From NCBI GenBank assembly GCA_032622095.1, contig CP136066.1, positions 5,975,784 through 6,039,783 on the forward strand: a stretch of DNA of 64,000 nucleotides, written 5' to 3'. Shown here in pieces: positions 1 to 11,199 of the stretch. Below the pieces are notes generated by a model, which made no database searches, was not told the DNA's origin, and saw only the letters and a program-made list of their open reading frames with translations. Source of the DNA: Siphonodentalium dalli (Eukaryota > Mollusca > Scaphopoda > Gadilida > Siphonodentaliidae). Numbering within the stretch: the stretch's first letter is position 1; the number at the start of each line of letters is the position of its first letter. The translations under genes were made by a program, and so were the position numbers.

Positions 1-2124
1 ATAGGAATGTGTCATAACATGGCGATTAGTTATTTGGAAGAAATAAATTAGTCTAATGCACACCTTCTACATGACAGAAATATAATTGAGTGAAAGAGGG
101 TAAAATGTGCGTATTATCGTATTTTGGCCGCCATCTTGGAAGCCATCTTTGATTAAGTTGACAGTTTCTGGACCCAATTAGGTGTAAATATCTTATGTAA
201 TGATCTTAGTCATTTCCATCACCGATTAATTCAAAATTTCTATAAGGAAATAGTTAGAAAATAAAAAGTATATTTTTCGCGAAAATTCACACCACTTCCT
301 TTAAATCATCGCATTTGGAGAAGATAATCAAGATTATGATTCAAGAAATCAACTAATGTGATGCCTAAGTGATTTGTCATCAAGATTGGAGAGAAGTATT
401 TTCATAATCGTCACCAGTTCGATACAATCGGAAATGATGTAGGCGACATGTATGGAAAACCATCAATTTTCCCACTTCCGGTTACCAATTTGGCGGCCAT
501 CTTTGATCGAGATGACAGTTATTTATATATAATTATAACATGGCGTCACGCCATGCTCTGTGCAAAGGATTGTCATATATTTTACATCACAATTATATTT
601 TTATCATGAAATCCAACAATAGCGAACTAGAGAAAATGAGCATGGCGGCCATCTTTGTGACGTCATAAGACCACACAGTCGCGACCCCAGGGTGTCTAAC
701 AAATTTTGTTCTGAAGTAGAGACCATATACTGGCTAATGAACATGGTCTCTATATTTGTTCATGAATTTCCCACGGGAGCCCAAAATCGGACATAAGCGA
801 CTCTACTATATTGCGCGATTTATTCTTGCTATATATATTTGAAGGCCAAATGTGGGTAACATGTCAGTTGTGCATGTATAGTAACTTGAGGAATTTCACG
901 TACGTATATGTCACTGCATGCATACATGTAGTAAACCGTGAATGTTTTGCAATTTATAAATAGTTTTCTCTCATACACTACTAGCACAATACATACACAG
1001 AACGACACGATGTGTAAATGGATGTGTCGATATACGGCACACGTGCTGTCGCGGAAGGATAGAACGAGAGACGCTTGCTCCTCGGGTTCTATCCTTCCGC
1101 GACAGCACGAGTTCCGTATCGACAAACCCATTTACACATCGTGTCGTTCTGTGTTTATTACACGCTTCGCGTTCTATAATCCGTGCATTAAAATACAGGA
1201 TTAGAAGGTTTATTTATGCTCATACAGGGCGTGTTTGTTATGTCTGATGATTCTTTTATTTAAATAGTTCCAGTTTCATGGTTGAGGCGTCATTTTACGT
1301 CAACGAGATGCGTATTTGTAAATATGGAACAGCAGTAACACTGTTCTTCTAGGAACACGCGTGTAATAAAGCTATTTAGTACATGATCCTATCCTTATTC
1401 CATTCATAAACACATTATATCAATCGTCATATTTTATTATTATAATTTAATCGTTCGTTTAATAACAGGAAATAGCGCCAGGTTACCTTTGACTTCCGGT
1501 TTGTCGCCTGTTAACTATGGCTTCCAATATTTTTCCAAAAACTATAATAAATGAAAAGTTTGAAAAGTTATGTCACTAAATATATGCCATTAAATACGAA
1601 AGAGAGCCTTTATTTATCTGGGACGATTTCTTTACGCGGGCAAACAACGCATAGTTGCGTGAAACGTCATCGCATGCCTTATAGAAGTCGATGCTTGTTT
1701 CGCGTCCCATTTGTTGATTAAGTATGTTTTGTCGAGGTTTGGAGCATGTAATAAATATAATCTACAACTCGTCCCCAGTTTATAGCGGAATTTACAAAAC
1801 TACTCTAGTAAATAAGTCTAGACCTCGTAAAAGTCTCGGTCTAGACCTAATTGTAATAACTCGTTTTGTAAATTTTGTTGTGGATCCTCTATATACGACA
1901 CATTGACTGCTCAATTGCCAACGTGTGAGTGTATACCATGAATCAATACCAATGCGAGGTAAGGTGTTTGTAGCAGATGACGTTGCTAGTAACCTGGACA
2001 CCAACCATCACAGCCAGCAACATAGTCATACTGTTCGAGAAATTATCAATATTACCTTAGATCTTTAAACAGGTAGCATCGCTTCACAAGTGTCCGTCCG
2101 GTTAGGCGACAGTGTGCGGAAGCA
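1..2124. other. 5' flank of the lectin gene, no gene recognised
   Basis: No coding region can be supported here. The stretch contains several copies of a dispersed motif built on GGCGGCCATCTTGG-like words (near 125, 490 and 645) that recurs through the window, and a 155-bp hairpin element near 1000-1153. Directly upstream of the first exon, a TATATA at about 1889 is a possible but unproven core promoter element. The short ORFs at 829-1204 lie across the hairpin and are not genes. Confidence 0.5.
998..1153. mobile_element. Short foldback (hairpin) MITE
   Basis: The arms, about 998-1068 and 1090-1153, are imperfect reverse complements. The outer arm word ACACAGAACGACACGATGTG at the left is mirrored at the right end, and the inner word CGTGCTGTCGCGGAAGGATA is mirrored after a loop of about 20 nt. 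No ORF or target duplication is evident. This is consistent with a non-autonomous hairpin element, but the family cannot be named. Confidence 0.6.
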
Positions 2125-2431
2125 ATGGAACAAGTTTTATATTATGCGCTTATTGCGCTAACGCTCTTGGTATTTGTGGAGTCGGATATGATTTCTGGAC
2201 AATTCAGGCGCATCAAGGGGCTCGACGGGTTATATCGCCCCGGGGCGTACAACGTATCCAGTGGGCGGAGTATGTATGACTGTGCTGGCTGTTGCTTGCA
2301 AATGGCTTGTTTGTCATTCATATTCAACAAAAGAACAAATATGTGTCATTTCTTTGAATGGCCTCTTGTTGTGTCAAGTCCAAAAAATACACCAATGGAG
2401 GGCAGTCGTGCTTACGTGACCACTAACGATG
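2125..2431 (+). CDS. Lectin gene exon 1: signal peptide and PAN/apple-like module
   Basis: First coding exon of a secreted protein of 237 residues. The ATG at 2125 opens a hydrophobic N-terminus (residues 1-20, core YYALIALTLLVFV) typical of a signal peptide. A cysteine-rich module follows with Cys53, Cys56, Cys57, Cys62 and Cys74 in the spacing of a PAN/apple fold (C..CC....C, then F.F and C near the end). The exon ends after one base of a codon at a good donor (G|GTGAGTA), so the intron is phase 1. It joins in frame to the exon at 38351. A 47-bp tandem duplication copies the donor immediately downstream; reading through hits TGA at 2464. PAN modules bind proteins or glycans. The PAN assignment rests on cysteine spacing only. 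Confidence 0.8.
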
Positions 2432-2499
2432 GTGAGTACAGTATATTAATGATCGTGCTTACGTGACCACTAACGGTGGTGAGTACAGTATATTAATTA
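2406..2499 (+). repeat. 47-bp tandem duplication of the exon 1 splice donor
   Basis: Two copies start at 2406 and 2453. Each contains the word CGTGCTTACGTGACCACTAA, then a GGTGAGTACAG donor (GT at 2432 and 2479), then GTATATTAAT. They differ by a few bases (for example AACGAT against AACGGT). The offset of 47 is not a multiple of three, so use of the second donor would frameshift; translation in fact stops at 2464-2466. Confidence 0.85.
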
Positions 2500-5284
2500 T
2501 AGACAGCGCTCGCAGAACATTAGATAAAAGTATTGCCCCCTAATAATGTTTCAGATTGTTTTATAAAAATATATAGATTCTATGGTTATGAAATTTTACA
2601 CATGTATTCACTGCAATGCATTCATATCGTCTACAATTGTAAATAATGGCCATGTAGAATAGTGCAGCGACCAAGCGCCAAAAGTGGATTGGTGCCCAAA
2701 ATCACGGTAGAACAATTTGCAACTAATTTATTTCAAAGAAGAAATATATATTATTCACGAAAATGACGGAATGACTGGTGGGTATGACTGGTGGGTATAA
2801 CTGGTGGGTATGGTCAAATCGCCAGTGAGTTTTTTGGGAAATCCCCAATTTCGGTAAATCGATCGCCGTGGCGAAGTCCTAACTTATCTATCAGAAGGTG
2901 CTAAGATTACTATATCATACCATGTCTCTATTTGAAAAAATTAATTGATGGTTAGTTTAGATTTTTCCGGCCTTTTGGAGTCGCAATATAGAAAAATAAA
3001 AAAAAACTTTTTCACGGAAATATTTTCGTTCAAACATATTCGCAGAAATGAATATCGTAATAATGTCAAATTATTTAATCCATATGGTGTAGTAGGTAGC
3101 CTTTGTAAGAAGAAGTGAAGAGCAATTTTTAATAGTTTGCGAGGTGTTGAATTTTAGCTACATATCCCCCGAACACGTGGTTTAACAATTACATAATTTT
3201 TATAACGATTTTAGAACATTTCATAATTGATCTTAATGGAATCCAGCATGACTCGTGTTCTGATGGGTTGGTCCATAGATACCATTTAGATTGGTCCATA
3301 GATACCATTTACTTGACTAAAGATGTGGTAAGGCTTCCAGACCACAAGTACAACAATAGCCTCTACTGTGTTGAAGGACTGTTTATTCTAAGAAAACTAA
3401 GATGGATGCATTAGGTCACCCATGAACAGTTTAACATATAATGATTGAAGTATATGTTATATATATATTTTTGTACATTTAATTGCAAGTTATAATGAGC
3501 ACATACATATTTGACGCATGAAGGTATATATAACCATATAGGTGTGATACCAAATAGATATAACGAAATGTGAATGTGAACCGTGTGATAGTTAATTGAG
3601 GAATACTATGATGATGCGTACACGTGATTTACGCATGTGATCATGAGCACATTATTTTTCTTTCGAATGATGATAAACAGACACGAGATTTCTCGACAAA
3701 TGCATATCCCGGGAATTTCCTATTTACATGTATCGGGTACATCTCCCTGATTAAAATGATGGATAATTTGGATGATTTAACTCAATTACCCTTTGCGATT
3801 TTTTGCGAAATCCTTTAAAATATTACTGCGTGGGTCAAATGGTTATTTACATTGACCTGATATGTAACCATATATTCTCCAATCACTATTAATGTGCCAC
3901 CAAAGCCGTTTATTGGCATAGGATTATGTTGGTTTGTGATTGCCCAAGGTGATCCAAACAGACTTACTGATGGAAAACACCACTTAGTCACCCAAACAAT
4001 ATACATCTGAAGCCATCATCCACATGCACTTACATGCACACTAATAGTATAGCGGTACTAAACATAACGAAACTACTAGTATCCACACATTAAACCATCT
4101 ATCAGGGCTGTGGGTTCTAACATCGGAAAATAACAGAAGCTGAGGACCGTCATTTGATTGAAGTCAATAAAGCGTATTGCGGGTCGCATTGTGTCGGCTT
4201 GTTCTCTCCACCGACTATTATTTACAAGTTCCACCATATGTTGCAATATATATATAAAGGTGTATGTTCCCGCCATCTGTATATCCATAGCGACACCATA
4301 GCAACACACGTATGGTTGACCCTGGCTAATAGGCAGGTTGAGAAATACAAGTTCCCGTCCAACGGTTAACACCATGCAGACACGATGCAGTACCAGTAAG
4401 AAGAAGTGGTATATTGAGGTGCGCCTTTATTGCGATATTGAGCGCGCTTAATTTATTATTAGAGCGCAATACAAACAATTTGTGGTACTTACTATTGCGA
4501 TATTGAGCACAAAATTTTGCGATATTAAGCGCGAAAAATTCCATACAGACCCGATATAGTCTAGTCGTAATTCTCAGAAAAGACATTTCTAGAAGCATTT
4601 CGGCGGAAAAGTGTCAAACCAACTTTTTTACCATAATTCGAAGGTGCCGAACACGAATAGACTGCCTGTCGCCCGATTGGATGAACATAGGGTTCAATAA
4701 AAGGCTTTTAAAATCTTCGTGTTTTCTTCGTTGGGGTGTTTGTTGATACGGCGCACCGTACCGTACAACGTAATATGAAATCACGTAACTGGCCTTGAAC
4801 TTACTCAAACTTATATACTCCCCGCGGCGGAACGTTCAAAGCCGCGTTGTATCATGATGCTATCATCACAGTAATAATTCTGAAACATTAACATCATAGT
4901 AATCAGGTACCTACGGTAAGACATTGCTGTTTTGTATATTTATCGACGATTCTCGTAAGAATTCTCTTATAGTCCGGGAGCCAACAGGGGTACCCTTGCA
5001 CCCCCCCCCCCTGGGACATAACATCACCCCACTCATTTTGTTCTTTATTTTAAGCAATGTTAACAAGAAAAAAATGTGGCCGTGTAGACTCCAGACAAGA
5101 TGGCGTCCATCCTGGCCGCCGTTTTTCAGATCAGACCCTAAGTCAGTTTTATGCAAATTATAGCGGGGAAATCTATTAAAATGTATACAAATGTAAAAAA
5201 ATTCGTGAAGCTAAGACATAATGACACTTTTTTGACGCAAAATTGAAACTCACCCTCGAAGATGGCCGCCAAAATGGCCGCCGG
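2432..5284. other. Intron 1, 5' part: no gene seen
   Basis: This is non-coding. It includes three short direct copies of GACTGGTGGGTAT near 2772-2810 and a direct repeat of TTGGTCCATAGATACCATTT near 3270-3310. At about 4960-5110 there is a fragment of a dispersed repeat with a C-homopolymer (about 5000-5012) followed by CATCACCCCACTCATTTTG and an ACAAGATGGCGTCCATC word. The same layout recurs at 23575-23700 and, inverted, at 27420-27590. Short ORFs here show no domain. Confidence 0.5.
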
Positions 5285-5404
5285 AAGTTGAAAATATGAC
5301 GTTTTTTCACAAATATCTTTTAGATCAGTTCATGTTGTTTGGAACTGGTTGAGTAATATGACTTTATTTTGTGTTTTGTATATTAACTGATCATTGGAGC
5401 GGCG

Positions 5405-5920
5405 TGTATGGGTACGGTATACAGTGAGTTGCTGAATTGTCATGTGTGAGGTGTACATGCAAGTATGGAAGGTATAAGTGGTCATGTGTGTGGGTATTGG
5501 TATATCTGGAAGGGCTCACCATTGGTGAAGTGTATATGTATACCTGGATTGACCCTATGGTCATGGGTATGGCGAATAGGTATACATGTAGTGGCTGTAT
5601 GGTCCATAGTGAGATGAATATGTATACACTGAGTGAATGTATGATCGTGAATGTGGTGAATATGAATACATATAGTGACTATATGGTCATGAGCCAGATG
5701 TAGGAGTATACCTGGTGTTCATGCATGGTGAATCGTGGCTGTATCGTCATTTTTGGTATGTACGGGTATAACCAAGTATGGCTGTATGGTCAGGCGTACG
5801 TGTATAAAGTGGGTGACTATATTGCCATTTGTGTGGTATGTGTGTACATATGGAGTGACTGAGGTAATGGGTGGGTTGTACATGTGTACATTGGGTGGCT
5901 ATCGCTTTCCACAATAACTC
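5405..5920 (+). repeat. Minisatellite, left arm of the foldback element
   Basis: Degenerate units of roughly 42 bp carry words such as GTGACTATATGGTCATG, and GTATAC recurs about once per unit. It reads as the reverse complement of the array at 6005-7690. ORFs in this stretch come from repeat periodicity and are not genes. Confidence 0.7.
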
Positions 5921-6004
5921 AAGGATATGTTAATCAATAGAGAGGTCGTGTCAGAGAGTTCTCCATCTTGATGGTGTTTATGTATATGGGGGAAACATTA
6001 AACG

Positions 6005-7690
6005 TGGAAAGCGATATAGCCACCCATTATCACACAGTCATTCCATATATACATAAACACCACACACACAACAATATAGTGACCCAATGTATACACGTAC
6101 ACCTGACCCATGACAACGGATGACCTTACAGCCATGATTCACAATGGAGACACACCGGGTATACTTCTAAACATGACCCATAACCATATAGTCACTCCGT
6201 GCATACCCATGCATTCACCTCACCATTGGCCATACGGTAATCCCCTATATACCTATATACCCTACACACATGGTCAAATAGACATTCAATATATACATCA
6301 ACACCACAACAATGACCATAGAGTCACTACAGGTATACATACCTCACCAATCGCCACATAGCAACTCGCTTCATACACATACCCTCACCCATGCCACCTG
6401 GTATACTCCTTCACCTGACCTATGGCCATATAGTCACTCCGTGTGTACCTATTCAATACATTCATACATGATCATGGTCAATCCTTGTATACACATTCAC
6501 CTCACCATTGGCCATACACTCCCTGTATCCCTATGTGTCACACCATAGCCGAATAGCGACAAAAGATATACTAAAACACCCAGCCATGTCAGGAAAGTCA
6601 CTCCATGTATGCATATGCACCTCATCCATGGCCATATAACCACTCGCTATATACACATACCCCTCGCCCATGACCATATAGCAACACGTGTGTATACCCG
6701 TATAACCTACACATGACCATACCACCACGAGTCACCAAGCAGGAACACCAGGTATACTCATACACCTGACACATGACCATTTAGTCACCCCTGTATAGAT
6801 AATCATTACATTTATGATCATACAGTCACTCCCTGCATACCTACATGTACTCATCTCACCATTGACCATACAGTCACTACATGTATACCTATTCGACACA
6901 CATAGTCATATAACCACTCGATATATACATATGCAGCCCACCCTAGACCATAGAGTCAATCCAGGTATACACCTCACCAACTGCCATTCAGCCCTTCCAG
7001 ATATACAAAAAACCTGCACACACGACCACTCATACCTTCCATACTTGCATATACACCTCACACATGACAATTAAGCAACTCACTGTATAATCATACACGC
7101 CATCCATGATCATTCAGATAATCCCTATACACCCACCAATGATAATACATTCACGAGATATATAAATATCTACCACAAGGACACTCCCTATATACCCACA
7201 CGCTCGATAATTTCCACCAGCTTACTCCAGGTATGCATATACACTTCAAGCATGACCGTACAGTCATTCCATGTATACCTATACACATTACCCGTAACCA
7301 TAAAATAACTCCCTATTTATCCACACACCCCATCCATGATCATACAGACAACAAATGTACATCCCACCCATGACCTTACAGTCACTCCATATATACATAA
7401 CCAACACATAGATGACCATGTAGCTATATCCATACACCGCATCAATGTCCATACAGGCACATCGGGTTAACCCGTACTGGATAGACACAACCATACACCA
7501 TACAGTCACTCCATTCATACCGATTTACCTCACACATGACCGTGACCTCTCCCTGTATACATCAATATGCATCTTACTATGGACAACCCACACGTAACCA
7601 TATAGTCACTCCTTGTATACATATTCACATCATTCATGACATACAATAACTTCCTGTATACCTATTCACCTCACCTATGATCATAGAGTA
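6005..7690 (-). repeat. Minisatellite, right arm of the foldback element
   Basis: There are about 40 degenerate units of about 42 bp. They carry CATGACCATATAGTCACTCC-type words followed by a TATAC pyrimidine stretch and CACCTCACC. This arm is three times longer than the left arm, so the palindrome is asymmetric, as expected from unit gain or loss after duplication. Confidence 0.75.
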
Positions 7691-8699
7691 ACTCACTGAC
7701 TACCATCTTGGCATCCACTCTGTGTCCAGTTGATATTTTTAGTTATCATAATGGACCAGAATAGCCACAGATTATGGTTCATCTCGGTTCCGTCTCAAAG
7801 TTCTGCCCATTTCCTTTCAATAATATGGCCAGAATCACAAAAGAGGTTCTTGGCAAAATTCCATACTTTAAAATGAATTTGTCATGCCCCATACGGAACT
7901 GGGACAACCAGAATAGAATATATAGTTGTCAGTTAATTAACTAACACGTATAATAACCAAGTGAGTCACAATTTACTACCTTTTCTGATAACACAGAGAA
8001 TAATGTTCGGGATATATGTAAATAACACTTTTTATAAATTTGGTTGCCATTTTGGAAGCCATCTTGAGCAATTTGGTCTATAAATACCGTAGTGTGACAC
8101 ATTTAAGATAGACCAAAACAATAAACACGTTTGAATCCAAAGACAGTTACATTTTACTTGAAAAAATGGTCCATACCTGAAAAGTTAATTTTTGCCGATA
8201 TTTATGTCAAGTTTTTGAGAGAAAAGTCCAATATTTTTGGTGGTGTCAGTGGTGACAATAGTAACAATTAACCATGGTGCATCAGACATGTTAGTATTCA
8301 ATGTATGGGAGGCAGAATAGGAGGCCAATTTTATACATCAACCACAATTTGTAAGCGATTGCAGGACCCGCTGGGGCAATATTTACCATTTTCCATATTT
8401 TGGCGGCCATTTTGGTTCCAATAAGTTGGAATATTCATAGTAATGATATGCCTCACTTAGATTACAAAGTTCTGTTCATTTCTTGTTGAAATATGACTAG
8501 AATCCCAATTGTGATTTCTTGTGAAATTTTATACCGCGTTTTTGAGGGAAGGGGCTAGGACACCAATAATTGCATATTTAATTGCTCCAATGATCAGTTA
8601 ATATACAAAACACAAAATAAAGTCACATTACTCAACCAGTTCCAAACAGTATGAACTGATCTAGAAGATATTTGTGAAAAAACGTCATATTTTCAACTT

Positions 8700-9099
8700 A
8701 ATCCTGATTCACACAACTTTCAACCGGGTGTGATTTCATGAAGAGCGTTTACTTATTAAATAACATACTTGTCCATATGTGTATAGCAGATGATGAGATA
8801 GTTCTGACAGAAAGGTCTCGAGGGGTGATTCAAATAATAAAATATTCCCATGTTCATGAGATTATATGTATAACGAGTGTGAAATATGTCTCGATATTGA
8901 CTTACTGTATTTTCGCGGCAATAAAAACAGTATGTGACTTTAAGTTGATTTTATGGGTGAAATATGGGTCACAGGCAGCGACAGGCACCCTCATTGGATT
9001 CAGCATACTTGATGTATGCTAGAAAACTTAGTTTCATGCTTTTCCCCAAAAATGCCTCTAGGGTTCTAGTATTCCACAAATGTAGCTTTTCCGACCAGA
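8700..9099. other. Spacer between foldback element and Polinton, one unconvincing ORF
   Basis: An ORF of 94 codons starts at ATG 8738 and ends at 9022. It has no recognisable domain, signal or homologue and ordinary composition. It lies just outside the inverted segments of the Polinton, so it could be a decayed terminal gene of that element or chance. No other feature is seen. Confidence 0.3.
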
Positions 9100-9405
9100 C
9101 TATTATGAGATAATGGTAAAATGGTACATATAAAATTTTCCCTAGTCAAATCGGTGTTTTTTTCGTAGAAATATGATGTTTTGACAGAAAAGAGCATAAT
9201 TTACTAATGTATCGGTTTTTTTTCTCGGATTCTAATGGCAATGTGGTAAGCGAATGGCGTTCCCCTTCGCTGGACACACTGAACTTAGAATAATACCGAG
9301 AACAAATCGAAGCATTAGTAAATTGTGTTACTTTACCAGTGCATTTTTTAACAAAAGCGAAAGTCTTCGAATAAATTCGAAGACGCTAGCGCTGTGAAAT
9401 GTACA
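9100..9405. repeat. Left inverted segments of the Polinton
   Basis: Segment A (about 9100-9190) is the inverse of 36245-36340, sharing GAGATAATGGTAAAATGGTA and TCGTAGAAATATGATGTTTT. Segment B (about 9304-9405) is the inverse of 36365-36463, sharing AGCATTAGTAAATTGTGTTA and CTTCGAATAAATTCGAAGAC. Between them, 9196-9225 is a short inverted partial copy of the start of B. These are probably remnants of the terminal inverted repeats, but the order of A and B is not mirrored between the two ends, so the true terminus and target duplication cannot be fixed. Confidence 0.6.
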
Positions 9406-9409
9406 TGCA

Positions 9410-9836
9410 AGAACCATCTGATAGCAGGTTTTGGGTGGTCCTGAAAAGGACCGTTTTATGTCAGATCGCAAGAAAAGTGGATAAGGGTCTTTTAATGCAC
9501 TCAAATCCATCCTCTTGGTCCAACTCCCGAAACGGGGATACGCCTAATCTGTATTTCTTTTTCTCTCTCCAAAATACGAGTTTTCTCTGTAGAAGGGTTG
9601 CCGCTATCATGAGCATGAGATATGTTGTGCCAGGCCATTCGATGTGTATTATATTGTCCATTGAACAGTGCAGGGTTGAAAGCCCACGCTGTACAGACAA
9701 GAGTGAAAAGTTCAAAGAACTTTTCACCTGTAGCATACACTCCACAGGAAAGGGTCTTCCACACCACTATGTCCCTCGGGGCCGATACACGGATGACTCT
9801 GACATAAGATCCAAGATCAGTAGCCGCGTATTCCAT
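9410..9836 (-). pseudogene. Polinton left terminal gene, paralogue of the gene at 34895
   Basis: An ATG at 9836 opens a frame running to 9501. The stretch WKTLSCGVYATGEKFFELF (about residues 26-44) aligns without gaps to WKSLSLATTGIVDNFFDIY in the gene at 34895. Further down, NGPFQ is shared near the C-terminus (about 9450), beyond stops and a frame change, so the copy is decayed. The function is unknown; no known domain is seen. It lies directly downstream of a 37-bp promoter module (9883-9919) that also precedes its paralogue. A 193-codon ORF on the opposite strand covers the same DNA and is judged a shadow, because the paralogy and the promoter support this strand. Confidence 0.55.
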
Positions 9837-9882
9837 CGTGGAGAAATGATATACTCTAAATGGGATTTATTATATGTAAAAC

Positions 9883-9919
9883 GCGCGGACGTCGTTGACG
9901 ACGTCATTGTCTTTTTCTA
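9883..9919 (-). promoter_or_regulatory. CRE-like promoter module, copy 1
   Basis: Read on the minus strand the module is AATGACGTCGTCAACGACGT followed by CCGCGCG, preceded by a TAGAAAAAGAC stretch, and lies about 50-80 bp upstream of the ATG at 9836. It contains TGACGTCGTCA, a CREB/ATF-like core, and AT-rich ACATATAATAAAT follows towards the gene. Near-identical copies lie at 34811-34845 and 36171-36207, each pointing at a gene start. Confidence 0.65.
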
Positions 9920-9969
9920 CCAATTTTCCCCGAAAGTCAATTCAAATGTGTTTCTTTTTGGTGAATTAA

Positions 9970-10224
9970 GATCTTCATAGACATTGCCGAAGACGATCAT
10001 TAAAAACAGACACTGTTTTTCAACAACATAACTTTTATTTTTGAATTAAGAATCAACACATTTACAACTGATCATGAATTTTTCATATTTACAATCAATA
10101 ATTGGTAATGCAATGAACATATTTTACATTTGGTAACACATTTCATCAATAATTAACAATCAACATATTTACAATTGATTATGATTTTTAACATATTTAA
10201 ATAATTGGCAATGAACACATTTCA
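9970..10224. repeat. AT-rich imperfect tandem repeats
   Basis: Low-complexity stretch of imperfect units carrying CATTTACAA, ATCAATAATT and GGCAATGAACA words between the left terminal gene and the protease gene. No coding potential is seen. Confidence 0.5.
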
Positions 10225-10792
10225 TCAATAATGAAATTCACAGTAAGTCTTACAAGTTTGTGAAATACATGTTTTGGGTAATGTTTCTGATTCTTTTCGC
10301 AAGGGCTCATAGTTTCCATGAAATCAATCAAATACTTTTCTATCATTTTTGAAGTAGTCACCATCAAAATTCATTTCAACTAATACTTTTATACCATATC
10401 CGCTTTTCAAGAAATGTAAAGCATATATGCAGTAGATACCGCATACGTTTGTACCATGATGTCAAAACCGCCCAACGTTTATTTTACATTCGATCGAATT
10501 TCTTTGAATAAATGATTTGATATATGTATCAATAACTGGTATCCCAAACGAATCGAAATATGTTGCAATTTGTCCATTGAAGAACATTGCAACCCAGTGT
10601 TCTCCTGGTTTTTCTGACGTGTGTGTATTTACTATGTATGCTTTTACATGGTGAGGTTTCTCGTATGGTAACTGATCTTTTTCACACACCACACCATACG
10701 ATGAACAGAGGTAGGATGATTTGTCTAGTATATGCTGAAGTTCGCAAGTGTTAATCTTCGTAGTATTTTTTTTACTTTTTCACACCACAAGC
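10225..10792 (-). pseudogene. Polinton adenain-like cysteine protease (decayed)
   Basis: Polinton maturation protease of the adenain/Ulp1-like C48 clan, which in the family cleaves capsid and core proteins during virion assembly. The reading frame shows the catalytic His in GEHWVAMFFNGQ, the acidic residue in TYFDSFG, and the catalytic Cys in NVCGIYCIYAL near 10420, in the right order and spacing. A TGA at about 10462 separates His/Asp from Cys, and another in-frame stop follows further on, so no active enzyme is encoded. The upstream frame is open back to about 10792 with no clear ATG. It lies at the 3' end of the minus-strand capsid gene block. Confidence 0.8.
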
Positions 10793-11172
10793 CAACAAAA
10801 ACACGAATTAAATTCGTTACAGTTTGCATGAACAACTTCCTTTATATCTATCCAAAGTTTGAATGCCTCATATTTCTCTTGTGGTGTAAATGATTATATT
10901 TCTGGATACCATTGTTCCATAACTCGGTAAATGTTTAATTTAAGTAGTGCTATATCAATGAACATATCTACCCATTGTATAGGTGGTGTCCAAAGACAAA
11001 TTAAATGTCGTGTCTGGTGATCTATTTTACATCCTTCACAATTGAGTGTCACTTCTTTTGAAATTTGATTTTGTATTTCATGAACGAAGAATTTCTCGAA
11101 AGTTTTCCGAACTTTGTCAAGGATAGGAAAACAATATGGAATGAAATCGAGTCCTCCAACTTGCAGTCTCAT
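10775..11172 (-). pseudogene. Polinton small Cys/His protein between capsid and protease
   Basis: An ATG at 11172 opens 92 codons to a stop at 10894, with coding-like sequence continuing in frame to about 10775. A likely metal-binding cluster is visible as NCEGCKIDHQTRHLICLW (about residues 44-61: CxxC, H, H and C). Proteins with this kind of cluster sit near the major capsid protein gene in many Polintons. No enzymatic function is assigned. It follows the capsid gene by about 30 bp on the same strand. The in-frame stop at 10894 suggests decay. Confidence 0.55.
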
Positions 11173-11199
11173 TTTTCCTCCAAATGCAATCCATCCATG

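Larger units (their letters stand above)
5285..8699. mobile_element. Foldback element with inverted minisatellite arms
   Basis: The outer arms, 5285-5400 and 8584-8699, are near-identical reverse complements of about 116 bp (GATCAGTTAATATACAAAAC at the right mirrors the left). Inside, a degenerate roughly 42-bp minisatellite runs in one orientation from about 5405 to 5920 and in the opposite orientation from about 6005 to 7690. The inner axis is near 5955, where GGGTGGCTATCGCTTTCCAC and its complement face each other. There is no transposase ORF; the many short ORFs over it are repeat translations. Long inverted repeats made of tandem units are the hallmark of foldback elements. The region 7700-8580 is extra AT-rich sequence in the right half with degenerate internal repeats. 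Confidence 0.6.

Noticed and set aside
5437-7518. Several ORFs of 60-90 codons
   Set aside because: They are translations of the minisatellite arms, with repeated residues such as Tyr, Thr, Met and His at the repeat period.
9399-9980. 193-codon + strand ORF, the longest ORF in the left Polinton end
   Set aside because: It is antisense to a frame with a paralogue at 34895 and a matching upstream promoter module; it has no domain of its own and its 3' end runs through the promoter module.
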